Shown in pieces: positions 11,402 through 22,739 of a DNA stretch of 64,000 nucleotides; the stretch's first letter is position 1; each line of letters starts with the position of its first letter. Both the position numbers and the translations under genes were made by a program. The notes under the pieces were generated by a model that did not search any database, had not been told where the DNA came from, and worked only from the letters and a program-made list of their open reading frames with translations. The stretch lies in assembly GCA_949987705.1 (NCBI GenBank), contig OX465286.1, positions 5,805,445-5,869,444 on the forward strand. The letters are read 5' to 3'. Source of the DNA: Thereva unica (Eukaryota > Arthropoda > Insecta > Diptera > Therevidae).

Positions 11402-12321
11402 GGGGTTGCTCTGATTTTTGGTTTAAAAAAAACGAAATTTTTTTTTTTTGCCTTTTTATATTTATTAATATGTGTAGAATACGTTCCTTAAATATTAGGA
11501 CGAAATTTTTTTTCGTTAAAAAGTTATATGCAGTATTGTAAGTGCAAAAAAACTTATTTTCTGCCGGACGTTCAGCGCGTGGTAGTGCTACTGTTATAGT
11601 TTATATACATAGTACCTGATGTTATTGTTATTTACACGAATGTAAAATATACATACGCATTCGTGCAAATAACAACATCAGCCACTATATGTATATAGTA
11701 ACGCAAACATACGTTTGAATTTACTTACATTATTTCGGTTAGTTCGGCTACAGTGAAACGTAAAAAAACTTTAAACGCGTTTTTCTCAAAATGCCATTTG
11801 CCAAAACGGTTCCAGCGATTCAAAAGAAACTATTTAATATATTGACTTACCACTTATGTCAATTTGTCGAAAATGATGTTGTCGAGTTCGCTTGTGTAAA
11901 ATTTTTTTTTCAAAATCTTACTATTAGTATTTTATCCTCCCATTTTGGGCCAGAAAAGTTGCATTTTTACGTTTTTTCACTAAAATGTCCTTAAATTTTT
12001 TTTTTTATGCAATTTTTACTAATGTTGACATAAGCGAACTAAAGGACATAATTTTTAACAAAACCGTTTTTCACTTTTCTGATTCTGACCAATGGGGACG
12101 GAGCTATCGATGGAACCGTTTTCCATGTTATTTTTGAGGTGTCAACTTCAGCGCGTGCTATATATATTTATTTATGACGGCAAAAAAAAAATTTTTTTTT
12201 TGTGATCTCTAAAAGTTATCTAATACTATGAAAAAACTTTTGTATATAAAAATAATAAGGGTTTTCTGTAAAAAAAATCCAAAAATAGTCAATTTTTTGC
12301 CTCAAAAATCAGAGCAACCCC
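11402..12321. mobile_element. TTAA-flanked inverted-repeat element
   Basis: The left end reads GGGGTTGCTCTGATTTTTG and the right end is its exact reverse complement. Both sit inside TTAA (11398-11401 and 12322-12325). TTAA targets are typical of piggyBac elements, but piggyBac termini usually start differently and no transposase is visible, so the superfamily is open. A TA or TAA target with a slightly longer end would also fit. The outer arms also share a CAGCGCGTG-like inner block (about 11572 and 12150). Inside is a separate 110-bp palindrome at 11593-11702. Confidence 0.8.
11593..11702. repeat. Internal 110-bp imperfect palindrome
   Basis: The two arms start GTTATAGTTTATATACATAG and end with the matching TATGTATATAGTAAC. 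They pair through TGATGTTATTGTTATTT and a CACGAATG/CATTCGTG step around a loop of about 13 bases. It is a foldback nested near the left arm of the TTAA-flanked element. Confidence 0.8.
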
Positions 12322-12469
12322 TTAATGCGCTCTTCTCTGTTTTAATTCCAGGAGGCTTCTTGGCTAGGACTACTCCCAGATATTTGGCAATGTTGATAAA
12401 TTTGAGGCTAACATTGTTAAGCCGCCGCCGGGAGGTGTTAAAGGTGGGGTTTTACACCTCCTATGTAGG

Positions 12470-13030
12470 AATCAAACTTGTGATTTTCGTTGTGACTTGT
12501 GTTTGTAGGCATAAGACTTGTGTGACTTTTGTATTTAGGGCTTGTAATTTGAAGGCATAAAACTTGTGACTAGCTGTGAACTTTGTATCAAGGCCTAAGA
12601 CTTGTGATTTGATGGCATAAAACTTGTGACTTTAGTTGTGACTTTTGTACGTTGGCATGAAACTTGTGATTAGAAGGCATAACACTTGTTACTTCAGTTG
12701 TGACTTTTATATGCAGGCATGAAAGTTGTGATTAGAAGGCATAACACTTGTGACTTTAGTTGTGACCTTTGTATAAAGGCATACGACTTGTGATTTGAGA
12801 AGGCATAAAACTTTAGTTGTGACCTTTGTATGAAGGCATAAGACTTGTGATTTGAGAAGGCATAAAGCTTGTGACTTTATCTGTGACACTGTGTAGGCGT
12901 AATAATTGTGATTTTAGTTGTGACTTGTGACTGTACTTGGTATTATTGGACTCTTTACACACACATAAATGGCTTGTCTTTGTGGAAGATGACAAAAAAT
13001 TAGTACTCTAGCGATATATACATACATATA
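12470..13030 (+). repeat. AAGGCATAAxACTTGTGA minisatellite array
   Basis: About 430 bp of repeated GGCATAAxACTTGTGA and AGTTGTGACTTTTGTAT motifs form a composite unit of roughly 60 bp with variable length. The 3' end repeats the TATTATTGGACTCTTTACAC block and CTCTAGCGATATATACA seen at the end of the 10.7-10.97 kb copy. The minus-strand peptides across it (12707-12995) are artefacts of the repeat. Confidence 0.85.
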
Positions 13031-13118
13031 TATGTATATAAGCTTAAAAATTTCAATTTATAATTATATTTTATAAAAGAAAAACAAAAAAAAACATATA
13101 TAGTATGGGGGTCGTTAC

Positions 13119-13298
13119 CTGTTTTCCTTGTTTTGATGTACTTTTGTCATGGATTTTTGATCCATTAATCAGGCCAGATTGTTGCTGCTGCTCCATTTGT
13201 ATATTGTGGTGATCAATTTTATCGTTGTTAATTTGTTGTTGTTGCTGTTTACTATTAGCTACAGCCACTAAACCATTTTGTGTTTCACCAAGTGCCAT
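13119..13298 (-). CDS. Candidate first coding exon, Gln-rich N-terminus, product unknown
   Basis: On the minus strand an ATG at 13298 opens 60 codons that end exactly at a CAG|GTAACG splice donor (GT at 13118-13117). The peptide starts MALGETQNGLVAVANSK, has two short glutamine runs (residues 18-22 and 37-40) and a polar, Lys/Asp/His-rich remainder with no membrane segment. An in-frame TAA lies one codon before the ATG, so this is a start exon rather than an internal one. The start context AAATTATGG is acceptable for an insect. The exon ends in phase 0, and reading on past the donor quickly gives hydrophobic intron translation. Low-complexity Gln tracts are common in insect regulatory, scaffold and channel proteins, but I do not recognise this one. 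I found no downstream exon in the remaining 13 kb. Confidence 0.6.
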
Positions 13299-13600
13299 AA
13301 TTTATTTAAGAGTTCTTTTTGTATTATTTTTTTTCTTCTTTCTTCTTGCAAAAATGAAATATTAGTATTCTTTTTTGTGTTTCCCAAATTGAATAAATAA
13401 ATAAATATATTAAAGTTTTCTCTGACACAAGAAAAAATAAGTCACACACTCTTTTGTTATATGCACAAAAATATTTTAATAATAATAATAAAAATAAATT
13501 GTAATTTGTTGTAATTTTAATTGTTATTGGGTTATAAAGAAGGATGCTGATTTTTTTTGTTTTTTTTTGTTTTTTTTTAATAAAAAATATATAAAGGATA
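13299..13600. other. AT-rich stretch upstream of the candidate first exon
   Basis: On the minus strand this would hold the 5' UTR or promoter of the candidate exon. I see poly-A/T runs but no convincing core promoter, and the transcription start cannot be placed. Confidence 0.35.
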
Positions 13601-13602
13601 TA

Positions 13603-13745
13603 GGCCCCTGTGCTGAAAGTCGTATTTGCTGTCATAAGAAATGACGCTAACACATCGGTGTGCTGATAGTCGATTCTTGTCGTGTAATATCTGCTGACAA
13701 AAAAACGACAGCTTATTTGGTGTGCTGACAGTCGTTTTTATTGTA
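13603..13745. mobile_element. MITE fragment, GGCCCCTGTGCTGAAAGTCG end
   Basis: The stretch begins with the terminal sequence GGCCCCTGTGCTGAAAGTCG. It then carries two more copies of GTGCTGAxAGTCG, near 13660 and 13721, as if ends had been nested or duplicated. A further isolated GTGTGCTGACAGTCGTAATT lies near 14345. The full-length relatives are the two elements just downstream. Confidence 0.6.
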
Positions 13746-13954
13746 GTTTTATTGTCACTTTTTGTCGGGCTGTTTGCGCGTTAGTGACACAGTAAGAAAA
13801 TTTAAAAGAAAATACATATTTGTTATTTTGGAGTGTTGCTAAAGGGCAGAGATATGCTGACAAATTACACAAATGTTTGGGAAGAAATAAAAAAACATAA
13901 AATTTTTAATTCTTCGCGTTTTGCTAATCTTCATCTTCCGAACTACTAAATCAC

Positions 13955-14051
13955 GGCCCCTGTGCGGAAAGTCGAGTCGTGTTTCGTGATAAGTCGTTTG
14001 AGTTGAAGGAAGTTGGGTTTCAGTCGAATTACGACTTTCAACACAGGGGCC
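13955..14051. mobile_element. 97-bp foldback MITE
   Basis: The ends GGCCCCTGTGCGGAAAGTCG and CGACTTTCAACACAGGGGCC are inverted repeats. The middle holds AAGTCGTTTGAGTTGAAGGA. A related copy lies 32 bp downstream in the opposite orientation. It has no coding capacity; the superfamily is unknown. Confidence 0.85.
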
Positions 14052-14083
14052 AAAGAGTGGAAGTGCCAAGTTGAGTTAGGTCC

Positions 14084-14175
14084 GGATGCTGAATGTTGTA
14101 ATTCGACTGAAACGCCATTTCCTTCAACTCAAACGACTTGTCACGCCACATGACTCGACTTTTAGCATAGGGACC
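14084..14175. mobile_element. MITE, inverted neighbour copy
   Basis: This is the reverse complement of the preceding MITE with scattered substitutions. Shared blocks include TGTAATTCGACTGAAAC, CCTTCAACTCAAACGACTT and GACTCGACTTTTAGCATAGG. The pair forms a large inverted repeat with a 32-bp spacer. Confidence 0.85.
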
Positions 14176-14420
14176 CACAACGCAGTAGAATTTAACATTT
14201 TTAATCTCAAATTGTTTATAATTTTTTTTTTAAATTTTCGCGAAACACAAACTCAAAAAATGTTTATTCTTCAAACTAAAATTGTTTTGTATTCCTCACG
14301 AAACACACAAACTTAGCACACACACATAGACTCTCTGACAACTGTGTGCTGACAGTCGTAATTTTACCGAAACAATTTCTTCAAAGATTATGGCTGAAGA
14401 TTGCACAAAATAAGGATATA

Positions 14421-14745
14421 GGGCTTTTTCATAATTGCATGATTTCTTGCCTGATTGAAAGCATGTTTGCAAAAGAGCAACTGACAAGCAAATCAGTTGC
14501 GCAACCTAGAAACTTTGCCTAAAAAATAAAAAAAAAAACCATGAAACCTCTGCGAACGGCATTTAAATTTTCACACATTAATTCTTCTTCTTTAATCAGA
14601 TAAGCAAGCATACGAAAATAGTTGCAAGATTTGCGCAGATTTTCCAAGCAGGTTGCAATTTTGAACAATTGATGCTTGCACGTTTGCTTTTTTGAATAAC
14701 ATGCAAATGATCGATTTGCGCAACCATGCAATTATGAAAAGGGCC
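14421..14745. mobile_element. 325-bp MITE with GGGCTTTTTCATAATTGCAT ends
   Basis: The left end GGGCTTTTTCATAATTGCAT and the right end ATGCAATTATGAAAAGGGCC are inverted repeats. Weaker matching continues inward (TTGCGCAACC and TGTTTGCAAAAG-like blocks). Both ends are flanked by ATA, possibly a 3-bp duplication. The terminus resembles that of the 109-bp hairpin at 39069 (GGGCATTTTCATAA), which suggests one superfamily. Confidence 0.8.
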
Positions 14746-14749
14746 ATAA

Positions 14750-16290
14750 TTGTAGGACCTTGAAGGACTTTCCCAATGCTACCTACTACTACTACTACTA
14801 CACACAAAACGTTTTCCTTGCACCTAAATGACCCTGGATTATATGAAAAGGTCTCTAATTGTTCTCTTTGTGTTTTTATAGGGCCTTTTGCTCTCTCCCT
14901 CCCTCCCTCTCCCTTATCCTGAGTGTAAATTTTTGTGTTTTTTTTTGTAATTGTTTCCCGTATTGGTAGCAAAAAAAAAATAGTTCCTCCCTACAACAGC
15001 TGTTTTTTTCTTCTCTCTTCATCTTCTTAAGGGTTTTTCATCTTCTTAAGGGGTTTTTTTATGTATGTATATATTGATTGTGACATTTCTTTCATAATTT
15101 TTGTGTGTTTATTATTATTTATGTTTTTCATTTTTAATATTAATTTTTGTTCTTGGAGAGGATGAAACATAAATCGAAGAAGTTTATAAAAAATATTTAA
15201 AAATTGTGTTTTTACTAAAGTTGAACTTAATACAGGGTGGGGGATCAGATTTTTGATTAGAATCTACATTTTTATAAGGGCATTCTAAAATTTTTTTTAG
15301 AAGGACATATAGAATAACACTTGAAGATCCACTTTCTTTTTTCTCAAGTTCTTTTTTTCATTAAAAAAAAAAGAAAATGTTTTTTTTGTATTTTATTCTG
15401 GATTTAATTAAAATTGCAATATTCCAAAAAAAATACCCTTTATAATTTTAATAGTTTCATTGGGGGCGCGGTAGTATATTTATATGCATATATTTTTTGT
15501 ATTTTTTAAACAAACTTAAACTTTAATTTCAATTTAAAATTATTATTATACATTATATATTTTCGGGTGTTCTTTCTATTTCTCTTTTTATGTATATATA
15601 TAGAACTAAAAAAAAACTAAGAAACTTATAAAATGAAATGCAATTTCTTTTTTCTTCTACTAATAATAATGTAGGGCTGTCTGTAACTCGGACTACACTC
15701 TTATAAAACACATCCTAAGGCATTTTCTTTGCTAAATTAGAAGTTCTTTTTCAATTAAATAAAAAAAAAGTCTTTTCTGTATTTTTTATTATTATTATTA
15801 TTTTTATTCCAATTATTTTCCTTCTTTTTATGTATGAAAATTAAAATTATTTTTAGATTATTTAGAAACGAAAAAAAATTCACGCACTAAAAACACTACC
15901 AAAAAAAATTTCACCTTTTACTTGTTAACTAAAAAAACAATAAAAAAAATAATAAAACAAAAAAAAACACCTTTAATAATATTTTGCGGATTTTTTGTTT
16001 GTTTTTTTTTTAGATTATATTATTATTTATTTATTATGTTATTGTTATTATTATTTTGGGCTTTTACCCAAAAAATATAAGCCAAATTTTCTTTTTATAT
16101 TTTTGTTTTTACTTTCTCCAAGATATATATGTACGTATATATTTATTTTTTATTTAATTATTAGAAAATATAATTAAATAAACTTTTTTTTTTACTTTAT
16201 GTATTTTTTTTATATCTGGTAAGAAATAAAAAAATTATTATATATATTTATACATATATATATAATGTATATAATAACAACGCGTTTTTT
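14750..16290. other. Very AT-rich noncoding stretch
   Basis: No gene is seen. It includes a TAC/TAG trinucleotide run near 14780, CCCT-type runs near 14895, and long A/T and TATA tracts to 16265. Confidence 0.6.
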
Positions 16291-16944
16291 TTCGTGGTGC
16301 TACAGACTCGTTAACGAGGCGAGATTGAAGCGCGTACTAAAGCCCAGATATAAATGGCGAAAAGCAGTATGCGGCGCGAGAACTTCTTCTTGGCATGGTT
16401 GGCTTTTATCTCTTTCGTTATTTCTCTCTCTTTATCTTTTTTTTTGGCTAAATCTTTTTCTTTGAAGCTTTTCTCTCTTGTTTCTCCTTTTGAGGCGCCT
16501 CACAGCGAAAGTTTCATTTTATGCTGTAAACATGCTAAGAGCGACGGCAAAGTTATTTTCCTCGGCCACAGCGGATGGCTCGACGAAATTTGTTGCGAGC
16601 ACACACTAAAAGCGATGGCGACATAAATTAAAAAAAAAACACTAACTGGAATAACTAATCATCTTGCACAGTCGAGTATGCCGCATACGCACGCAGGATC
16701 ACACGAGAATAGCAAAACAAACGCATGCCACAGCGCGCACATACAACTTGTGATAGGCGACGGCTACGAAATAGAACTTGGATAGATTCGGTAGCCGAGC
16801 TCGGCGACGTAGTTATCGTAACGGTCGGCAGATTGTGCAGCTTCATACAAAAGCGGTGTATTTTATTCGTGTTTGACCAGTCGCTGAGCAAAGCGATTTC
16901 GTCGGTCACCCTTAGCATGTTTACAGAATTAGATGATTCGATTT

Positions 16945-17110
16945 GAGTTCGGAGTCGGAGAGCAAACGGAACGCGAACTAGGGTTGGCAAAAAAGAAAGA
17001 AAGGGTGAGTTTAAAAACTCAATTCGCTTTGAGTTCAGTCGGAGAGCAAACGGAACGCGAACTAGGGTTGGCAAAAAAAGAAAGACAGGGTGAGCTCAAA
17101 AACTTATTAA
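16945..17110 (+). repeat. 86-bp tandem duplication
   Basis: A block starting GAGTTC and containing GTCGGAGAGCAAACGGAACG, CGAACTAGGGTTGGC and an AAAGAAAGA tract is present twice head to tail, starting at 16945 and 17031. The copies are nearly identical, so the duplication is recent. Confidence 0.85.
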
Positions 17111-17228
17111 GGCTCAAACAGAACCAATCTGTTCCGTCCGTTTCGCACGTTTTTCCGCTGTTTTTATTTTGGACGTTCCGTCCGCTTGATTGTGGCTGCC
17201 GCTCCGTTCATATCTTATGGAAAGGTTA

Positions 17229-17256
17229 GGGGTCGTCCATAAATTACTTGAGGTGA
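17229..17256. mobile_element. Lone end of the GGGGTCGTCC element
   Basis: GGGGTCGTCCATAAATTACT follows TTA and matches the outer 20 or so bases of the 3.0 kb element. No matching right end is obvious downstream, so this is a truncated copy. Confidence 0.7.
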
Positions 17257-17259
17257 AGA

Positions 17260-18585
17260 AAAAAGGAAACAGAAAGGGGAAGGGAAGATGATGTACCTAG
17301 CTTTGTCTGGCCTCTTCGCAATAAGCCTGTTTGGCGCCATGGGTGTCCTTACCGGCGGCTTGCTGGTCTGCCATAATGGCAACGCAAAATAATAATAGTT
17401 ATGACCACAAACTCGTTGTTTGTGATACCTTTAAAATGGAACGCTAAGGTGATACAAAATGAAATTGAAACAGTCATACCTGGTCACAAAAAAGCGAACG
17501 TCAGTCCGCTTCCACTTCCTTACCACCTGAATCCTCTCCGCCTAATCAAATTTCATGTTGAAAGGTCGTGGAAGCAGAAAATCTAAATAGGCACTAACAC
17601 TAATATAAAATTTTCAACAAAAGTTCTTGCGAAAAAATTAGTTCTCTAAATAAAATTCTCTAAGTCCTTTTACACTCTACATTACCATTTGAAAAAATTC
17701 TCTCCCTCTCTCTCACAAAGAAAAGAAAAAACTCAGCCTGAGGCCTGTTGAAAAACTACTGTTCGCTCCCAGGAACGTGTTCCTCATGAACTTTGTGGGA
17801 ATGAAGAAAGGAGAAGATATTATGTCTTCATCATCCCTCGACTTCTCTCCCTTTATCCATATAAAACTCGTGAAGAACGTTTCTCTGGGAGTACTCGTCT
17901 AACTAAAGAAGATTACCTTAAAAAAAAAATGCCATCATATCCTCTTCTATCACCTTAGATATTTCTATACCCCAATTCGGAAAGACCGCACAAAAAGCTT
18001 TTCTCACACACATCCCAAAAACGCCATTCATGTATATGCGGATTTTTTTTCAATTTTGTATTAGTGAGAGAGTAGTACCAAAAGCTTTTTTCTCTATAAG
18101 AACGCATGTGATATATGAAAAGCGCTTTGTTTACCGCAATCAAACTAACGTTGGCGGAGGGGTGATGAATAACTTCTTTCAGTTTAGTGTTCTACAGTTA
18201 AAATATCAAAATATATGCCATTATGAACTTGAAGAAAACTTGAGAAATTTATTAGATTTGTAAAAATGAAACAAAAATGGCGCGCATCATGAGTTGCGGC
18301 TAGTAACCGCCAGAGATCGTGGTTGCGATGGTAACGTAACTAAGAAGTTGGCAGCAATGGAGAAAGCAAAAAGCAAGCACACAGACAACTCATTCTCAGA
18401 TGGGGTGTGATGAGTTTGTGCTGCGCACATAAGGAAAGTTTTGTTGAAATTACTTTTTTAATGTAAATTAGTAATTATTTTTTGATATGAATGGGAAATA
18501 GTTAATTGAAAAAATTCCCTCAATGTAAGGTGAAACAGGATATGCCGATAGATGGATGGCCAAAAGGGGTGCTTGATGTCTAATA
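17260..18585. other. Noncoding stretch
   Basis: No gene, repeat family or RNA is recognised. Short open frames have no recognisable features. Confidence 0.5.
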
Positions 18586-18589
18586 TCCG

Positions 18590-19195
18590 AACTACCTAAT
18601 AACCATTGCCCGAGGAACGACAGGTTAGCTGCAATGGGTAGAGATGTTAGGAGATTGCTCAATAGGGCAAAACATACCGGGCATTAGGATGAATATAGGT
18701 TCACCCTAACAGCCTACAACAAGGAGTTGAGATGTTCCAAAAGGATTGCCTGGAGGAAACCTGTGAGAGCCATCACACTCGACCAGAGGCGACTAGACTC
18801 CAAAAGCTACTTTCTAAAGACTCAATGCAGTGGGCCTTTCAAAAGGGAGGATGGCTCCTACGCCTATAACCATAAAGAAACCTTTGGGTACCTGCTCAGT
18901 GAGCATTTTCCAGGGTCAATCCCCTGCTTATCCATTGGATGCTGGGTGTAGCCATAGGACCATCCCAGACCGTTACTCCTGGAGTGTTCCTGGGAACATT
19001 TTCGATCGTGACAAGGTTAAATGGGCAGTGGCCTCTTTTCAACCTTATAAGTCCTTGGGAGAAGATGAAAAATTTCCGGCATTCCTTCAGAGCTCCCTTG
19101 GAATTTTAGGCCTTTACCGGGGAGCTGGTGCTGCCAATTTTCGCGCTTTCAAAACGTCTGTCTTCAACAAGCTCTTCCATGCAATGCTCGTTTAA
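18590..19195 (+). pseudogene. LOA/Jockey-like LINE, decayed ORF2 linker and RT start
   Basis: The plus strand reads LAAMGRDVRRLLNRAKHTGH, a stop in place of an expected Trp, then DEYRFTLTAYNKEL. This is the arginine-rich linker that lies between endonuclease and polymerase in RNase H-bearing LINEs. It continues SYFLKTQCSGPFKREDGSYA and LLSEHFPGS (18809-18920). After a frame change it reads IFDRDKVKWAVASFQPYKS, LGEDEKFPAFLQ and LGILGLYRGAGAANF (18990-19140). The last parts match the RT entry motif usually read as FKSPGPDGI. Stops and frame changes show it is inactive, and it ends before the catalytic core. Confidence 0.8.
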
Positions 19196-19254
19196 CTTTT
19201 TCTCTATTTTTTTAAGGTATTGAACACACAAACTCAATTAATTAACGCGTTTGT

Positions 19255-19330
19255 AAGTGAATTTATTTTATTACCCTTTTATCACGATCTTGATAATGTT
19301 TTATTACCTTTTTATTACCCTTTTAGTAAT
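19255..19330 (+). repeat. TTTTATTACC short array
   Basis: Several TTTTATTACC units (one reading TTTTATCACG) lie immediately after the LOA-like relic. The flanks do not clearly match the other families. Confidence 0.6.
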
Positions 19331-19775
19331 ATCCACTCAGCCGTAGGGAGTACACTGGAGCCCCACTTTCGTAACGTTCCCGTGTAGTCGATCTAGTCTA
19401 AGTAGTCGTATTTAATCTAAGTAGTAGATGTTGTCGATCAAGTCTTCTGTGACATTAAAATTTAAAATTCGACGGTGATATATTAGGAGTCTTCTTCTTC
19501 AGGTGTAGTATGTACAAGCTCGACATGTTGGCCTATGTTTTTAGAAGATTTTATTTTTCTTTCTTTCTATAATTATAGATTTCGGTAACATTTTCGATTA
19601 AAAAAACATTTCTTTTATTGTTTCAGCACTTGTGATGGACACAAATCAGCCCCAACGAATTTTGGATGAAGAATGACGTTTAGATGCTCCAGCTGAGCCT
19701 AGCTGAGAAGTGCGACTTCTGTGTTAGAAGGGTATTATATTATATTATTTTGGAGCAGTGTTTTTTGAGCGTTGT

Positions 19776-20175
19776 AATTCATCACAGGGCGCCTACAAGT
19801 CTTCATCAACAGATGCCTTCGTCGTATCCTAAAAATCCGCTGGCAAGATAGAATTTCAAACGAAGAACTATGGCGCCGTGCCGGCCAAGAAAGGATAGAC
19901 TACCAAATCAGGCGAAGGAAATGGAATTGGGTAGGCCACACCTTGCGACGCGAAAACGAAAATCTAGCCAAACAGGCCCTTGACTGGAATCCGCAAGGAT
20001 CCCGTCGAGTAGGACGACCTAGAACAACGTGGAGGAGAACCCTACTAGCAGAAGCCGCAACTGGGAGATCCTGGTCGGAGCTGAGAGCTGTCGCGCAAAA
20101 CAGAGTCCGCTGGAGGGCAACTGTTTCCGCCCTATGTCCCATGAGGGATTAAAGGAGCGCAATGATGATGAAAAA
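19776..20175 (+). pseudogene. RTE-like LINE 3' fragment, ORF2 C-terminus
   Basis: One continuous frame runs from about 19790 to the stop after 20150. It reads GRLQVFINRCLRRILKIRWQ, DRISNEELWRRAGQERIDYQ, RRENENLAKQALDWNPQGSR, RVGRPRTTWRRTL and ends VRWRATVSALCPMRD. This is the post-polymerase C-terminus of an RTE-like ORF2, with no catalytic residues. The 3' UTR is very short and ends in a GATGATGAAAAAAA-type tail, as expected for RTE insertions. A near-identical copy is at 40934-41505 and a decayed one at 37921-38110. The 5' end is truncated at about 19776. Confidence 0.85.
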
Positions 20176-20526
20176 AATGTGTTTTTTGAGGCGCTCAAAA
20201 CAAGGTAAGAATTTTTTCAAAGCTATTATTTATATCTCCTCCCTATTATTTAAATCTTCAGTTGATGTTCTTTGAACCAAAGTAAGCTTAAGGCAAAGCA
20301 TATCCTTCCAATTGTGTTTTATAGCAGAAACCCTTCTTGAAGCTAGTGAAGCTCTAAGCTACTTAAAAACTTCCAGGGCTTATACTCTTCCGGGTTGTGA
20401 TTCCACTTTGGGATTGAAAGTTTGCACTAAAACAGCTTTTTACTAATTTTTGCTAAACCCAAGGGCGCATGAAGCTCTTTTACGATTTTTATGGTGTGGA
20501 GCGGTACTATTTAAAACAGGGAAAAG

Positions 20527-20990
20527 CTTTACTAAAGCTTTCTATTGGCGTGTAAATACACGAACCTTTCCTGCATTTCTCACAGATGGCGCGCTTTCTA
20601 AGAGAATTATTTTCACTATGTTATGAAAGCTTTCCTTTTCTACTTTTCTAGAAAGCTCTTGCGATTTTTCAAAAACTTCGAAAAGCTTTACTGAGCTTTC
20701 TATTCCCATGCAAACATTCCAACCTTTTTTCTACCTGCAATTTCTCACAGGTGGCGCGCTTTCTAAGAGAATTATTTTCTCTATGATATTAAAGCTTTCT
20801 TTTTTAGCTTTTCTATAAAGCTCTTGCGATTTTTTAAAAACCGCGACAAACTTTACTGAGCTTTCTATTCCCGTGTAAACATTCCTACCTTTTTATTCTT
20901 CCTGCAATTCCTTACAGGTGGCGCGCGCTTTCTAAAAGAAGCATTTTCGCGGTATAATATGAAAAGATGCACATTAGGCTCCGTTCCAAA
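20527..20990 (+). repeat. Tandem repeat, about 160-bp unit, three copies
   Basis: Three consecutive units start with CTTTACTxxAGCTTTCTATT at about 20527, 20686 and 20851 (spacings 159 and 165). Each contains CTCACAGxTGGCGCGCTTTC and TCTAArAGAAttATTTTC, followed by AAAGCTCTTGCGATTTTT. The unit length is close to a nucleosome repeat, like a small satellite seed. The copies are clearly diverged. Confidence 0.88.
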
Positions 20991-20999
20991 GTGTTGGGT

Positions 21000-22610
21000 A
21001 TCAATAAAGCTTGCCAACTAGTGGCCTCTCATCTGGAGACCTTGTTCGTTGATGTTTGACTGGAAACTACGATGACAAACAACATCACGAGCATAACCAT
21101 AGAAGTTGTGTGCACCCCGAGTATCTTTAGAGGTTAATCCACGAACAAGACACCGCAGGATATGATTGATAACTCTTCCCTGTAGACATATTATTTTCGT
21201 ATAGTGCCATCCAGAGACTTGTATCAAAATTTGTTACCCTTTTTAATCTCCTAGTTCTCTCAAAATAGAGTCGTGGTCCAGTAGTAGGTTTGCTTCTATA
21301 TCCCAGCTTTGGGACTAGAACGTACTTAGAGTAGCATTTGTGTGGATTTTGGCTAAGGTCGTTAGGAATAAGCCAAAATGATTCTTTTGGATTTTAAAAA
21401 GATTCTTCTCCTCATCTCATTTGAGGCTAGAGTCTACCCACAATCTGGCAGCATGACGATTGAGTTTAATGTGATAAATTCGGTTTGGTACAAGTGACCT
21501 TATATGAGACTGGACACGCTATCTTAAATTCAAAGAACCTAGTCACATTCGTCTTTTGGGGCTTTCGTGCATCTCATCTAAAGTGGAGTGGTAAAACTAG
21601 AGAGGACTAGTTTCTCCACTTAGTTTGGTCTTCAGGAATATTGGGCCTCGGTATTACAGCCATGGCGAATCTAGCTAGTTTATTGCACGAGGCAGCGTGA
21701 TATGAAGAGCGCTTCCACCCTCCGTTTTTCAACTTTTGGTGTGCCTTCTCTGCTGCTCAGTCAGTCACTCTGGACAGCTGTCTCTTTTAAGCTGCACATA
21801 TCGGACGTGCTCGGTGCACAATGTGTGGTGGAGGCAAGATGCTTCCAATTCCTTGTTGGGTGCAGAGCCCTAGGAGGACAAGTGTGGGCAGTCGGATTAG
21901 TCTGTTTAGTGTGTCCTGTGGATTCCAGGCTGTCGATTCGCGAGCTCTTGTGGAGGAGTTCACGAAGATGAAGTTTGACCTATTTTGGTCACTTCTTTCA
22001 TATCGTACTTTTGGGGGGGTTGGTTTAAAATTCTGTTTAATTTATGCATACTTTTAGGGGCAATTTATCATATTTTTAAATCCTAGGAATTTTGTGGTAA
22101 GCCATTGATTATATACCATTGATTATGTATACCCTATAATCAATGTAAAATACCTTCTTGTGGCTGCACATTTTATTTTCTTCTGAAATACACAAAAATA
22201 GCCCAGGTGCAGTATTTTTTAATTAAAATGTAAATACGGAATAAATATCGAAAATAAATTATCCAAATTATTTTCGCCGCGAAATGATATGTGAGTAAAC
22301 AATTTAAATCAATTTCCAATAATTTAATTATGGTGTTATTCGTAAAAACATGATATTTATGGAATAATGGGGGGGGGGAGAGGGGAGAAAAATTTTTAAA
22401 TAATCAAGAAGAGATTTTTTTGGTATTATCAAAAAATAAAGTTAAAATTAAGAGGAAAAATCATTAATGTGTCGACGCCGTCCTTTGATGCAACATTTAA
22501 TTAATAGCGCTTATTTGTTATGGGATTCATGTCATCTGTTTGTCCGTCTAAACTATAATTGGGAACCTGTAGCGTTCTCCGAAAGAGTTTTAATTTACGT
22601 TTTCATATGG
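21000..22610. other. Noncoding stretch
   Basis: No supported gene. The open frame at 21702-22057 has no recognisable domain. A G run lies near 22370. Confidence 0.45.
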
Positions 22611-22739
22611 TTATTCGATGGACACAAATATTGAGTTAATAAAATATAAAATCGCAGCTTTGTATAAAAAAAAACCAAGTTCAGCGGCAGCAGAGTTATT
22701 TACAATGGAAAAATATCCGAAAATTTTGAACGGACGGAT

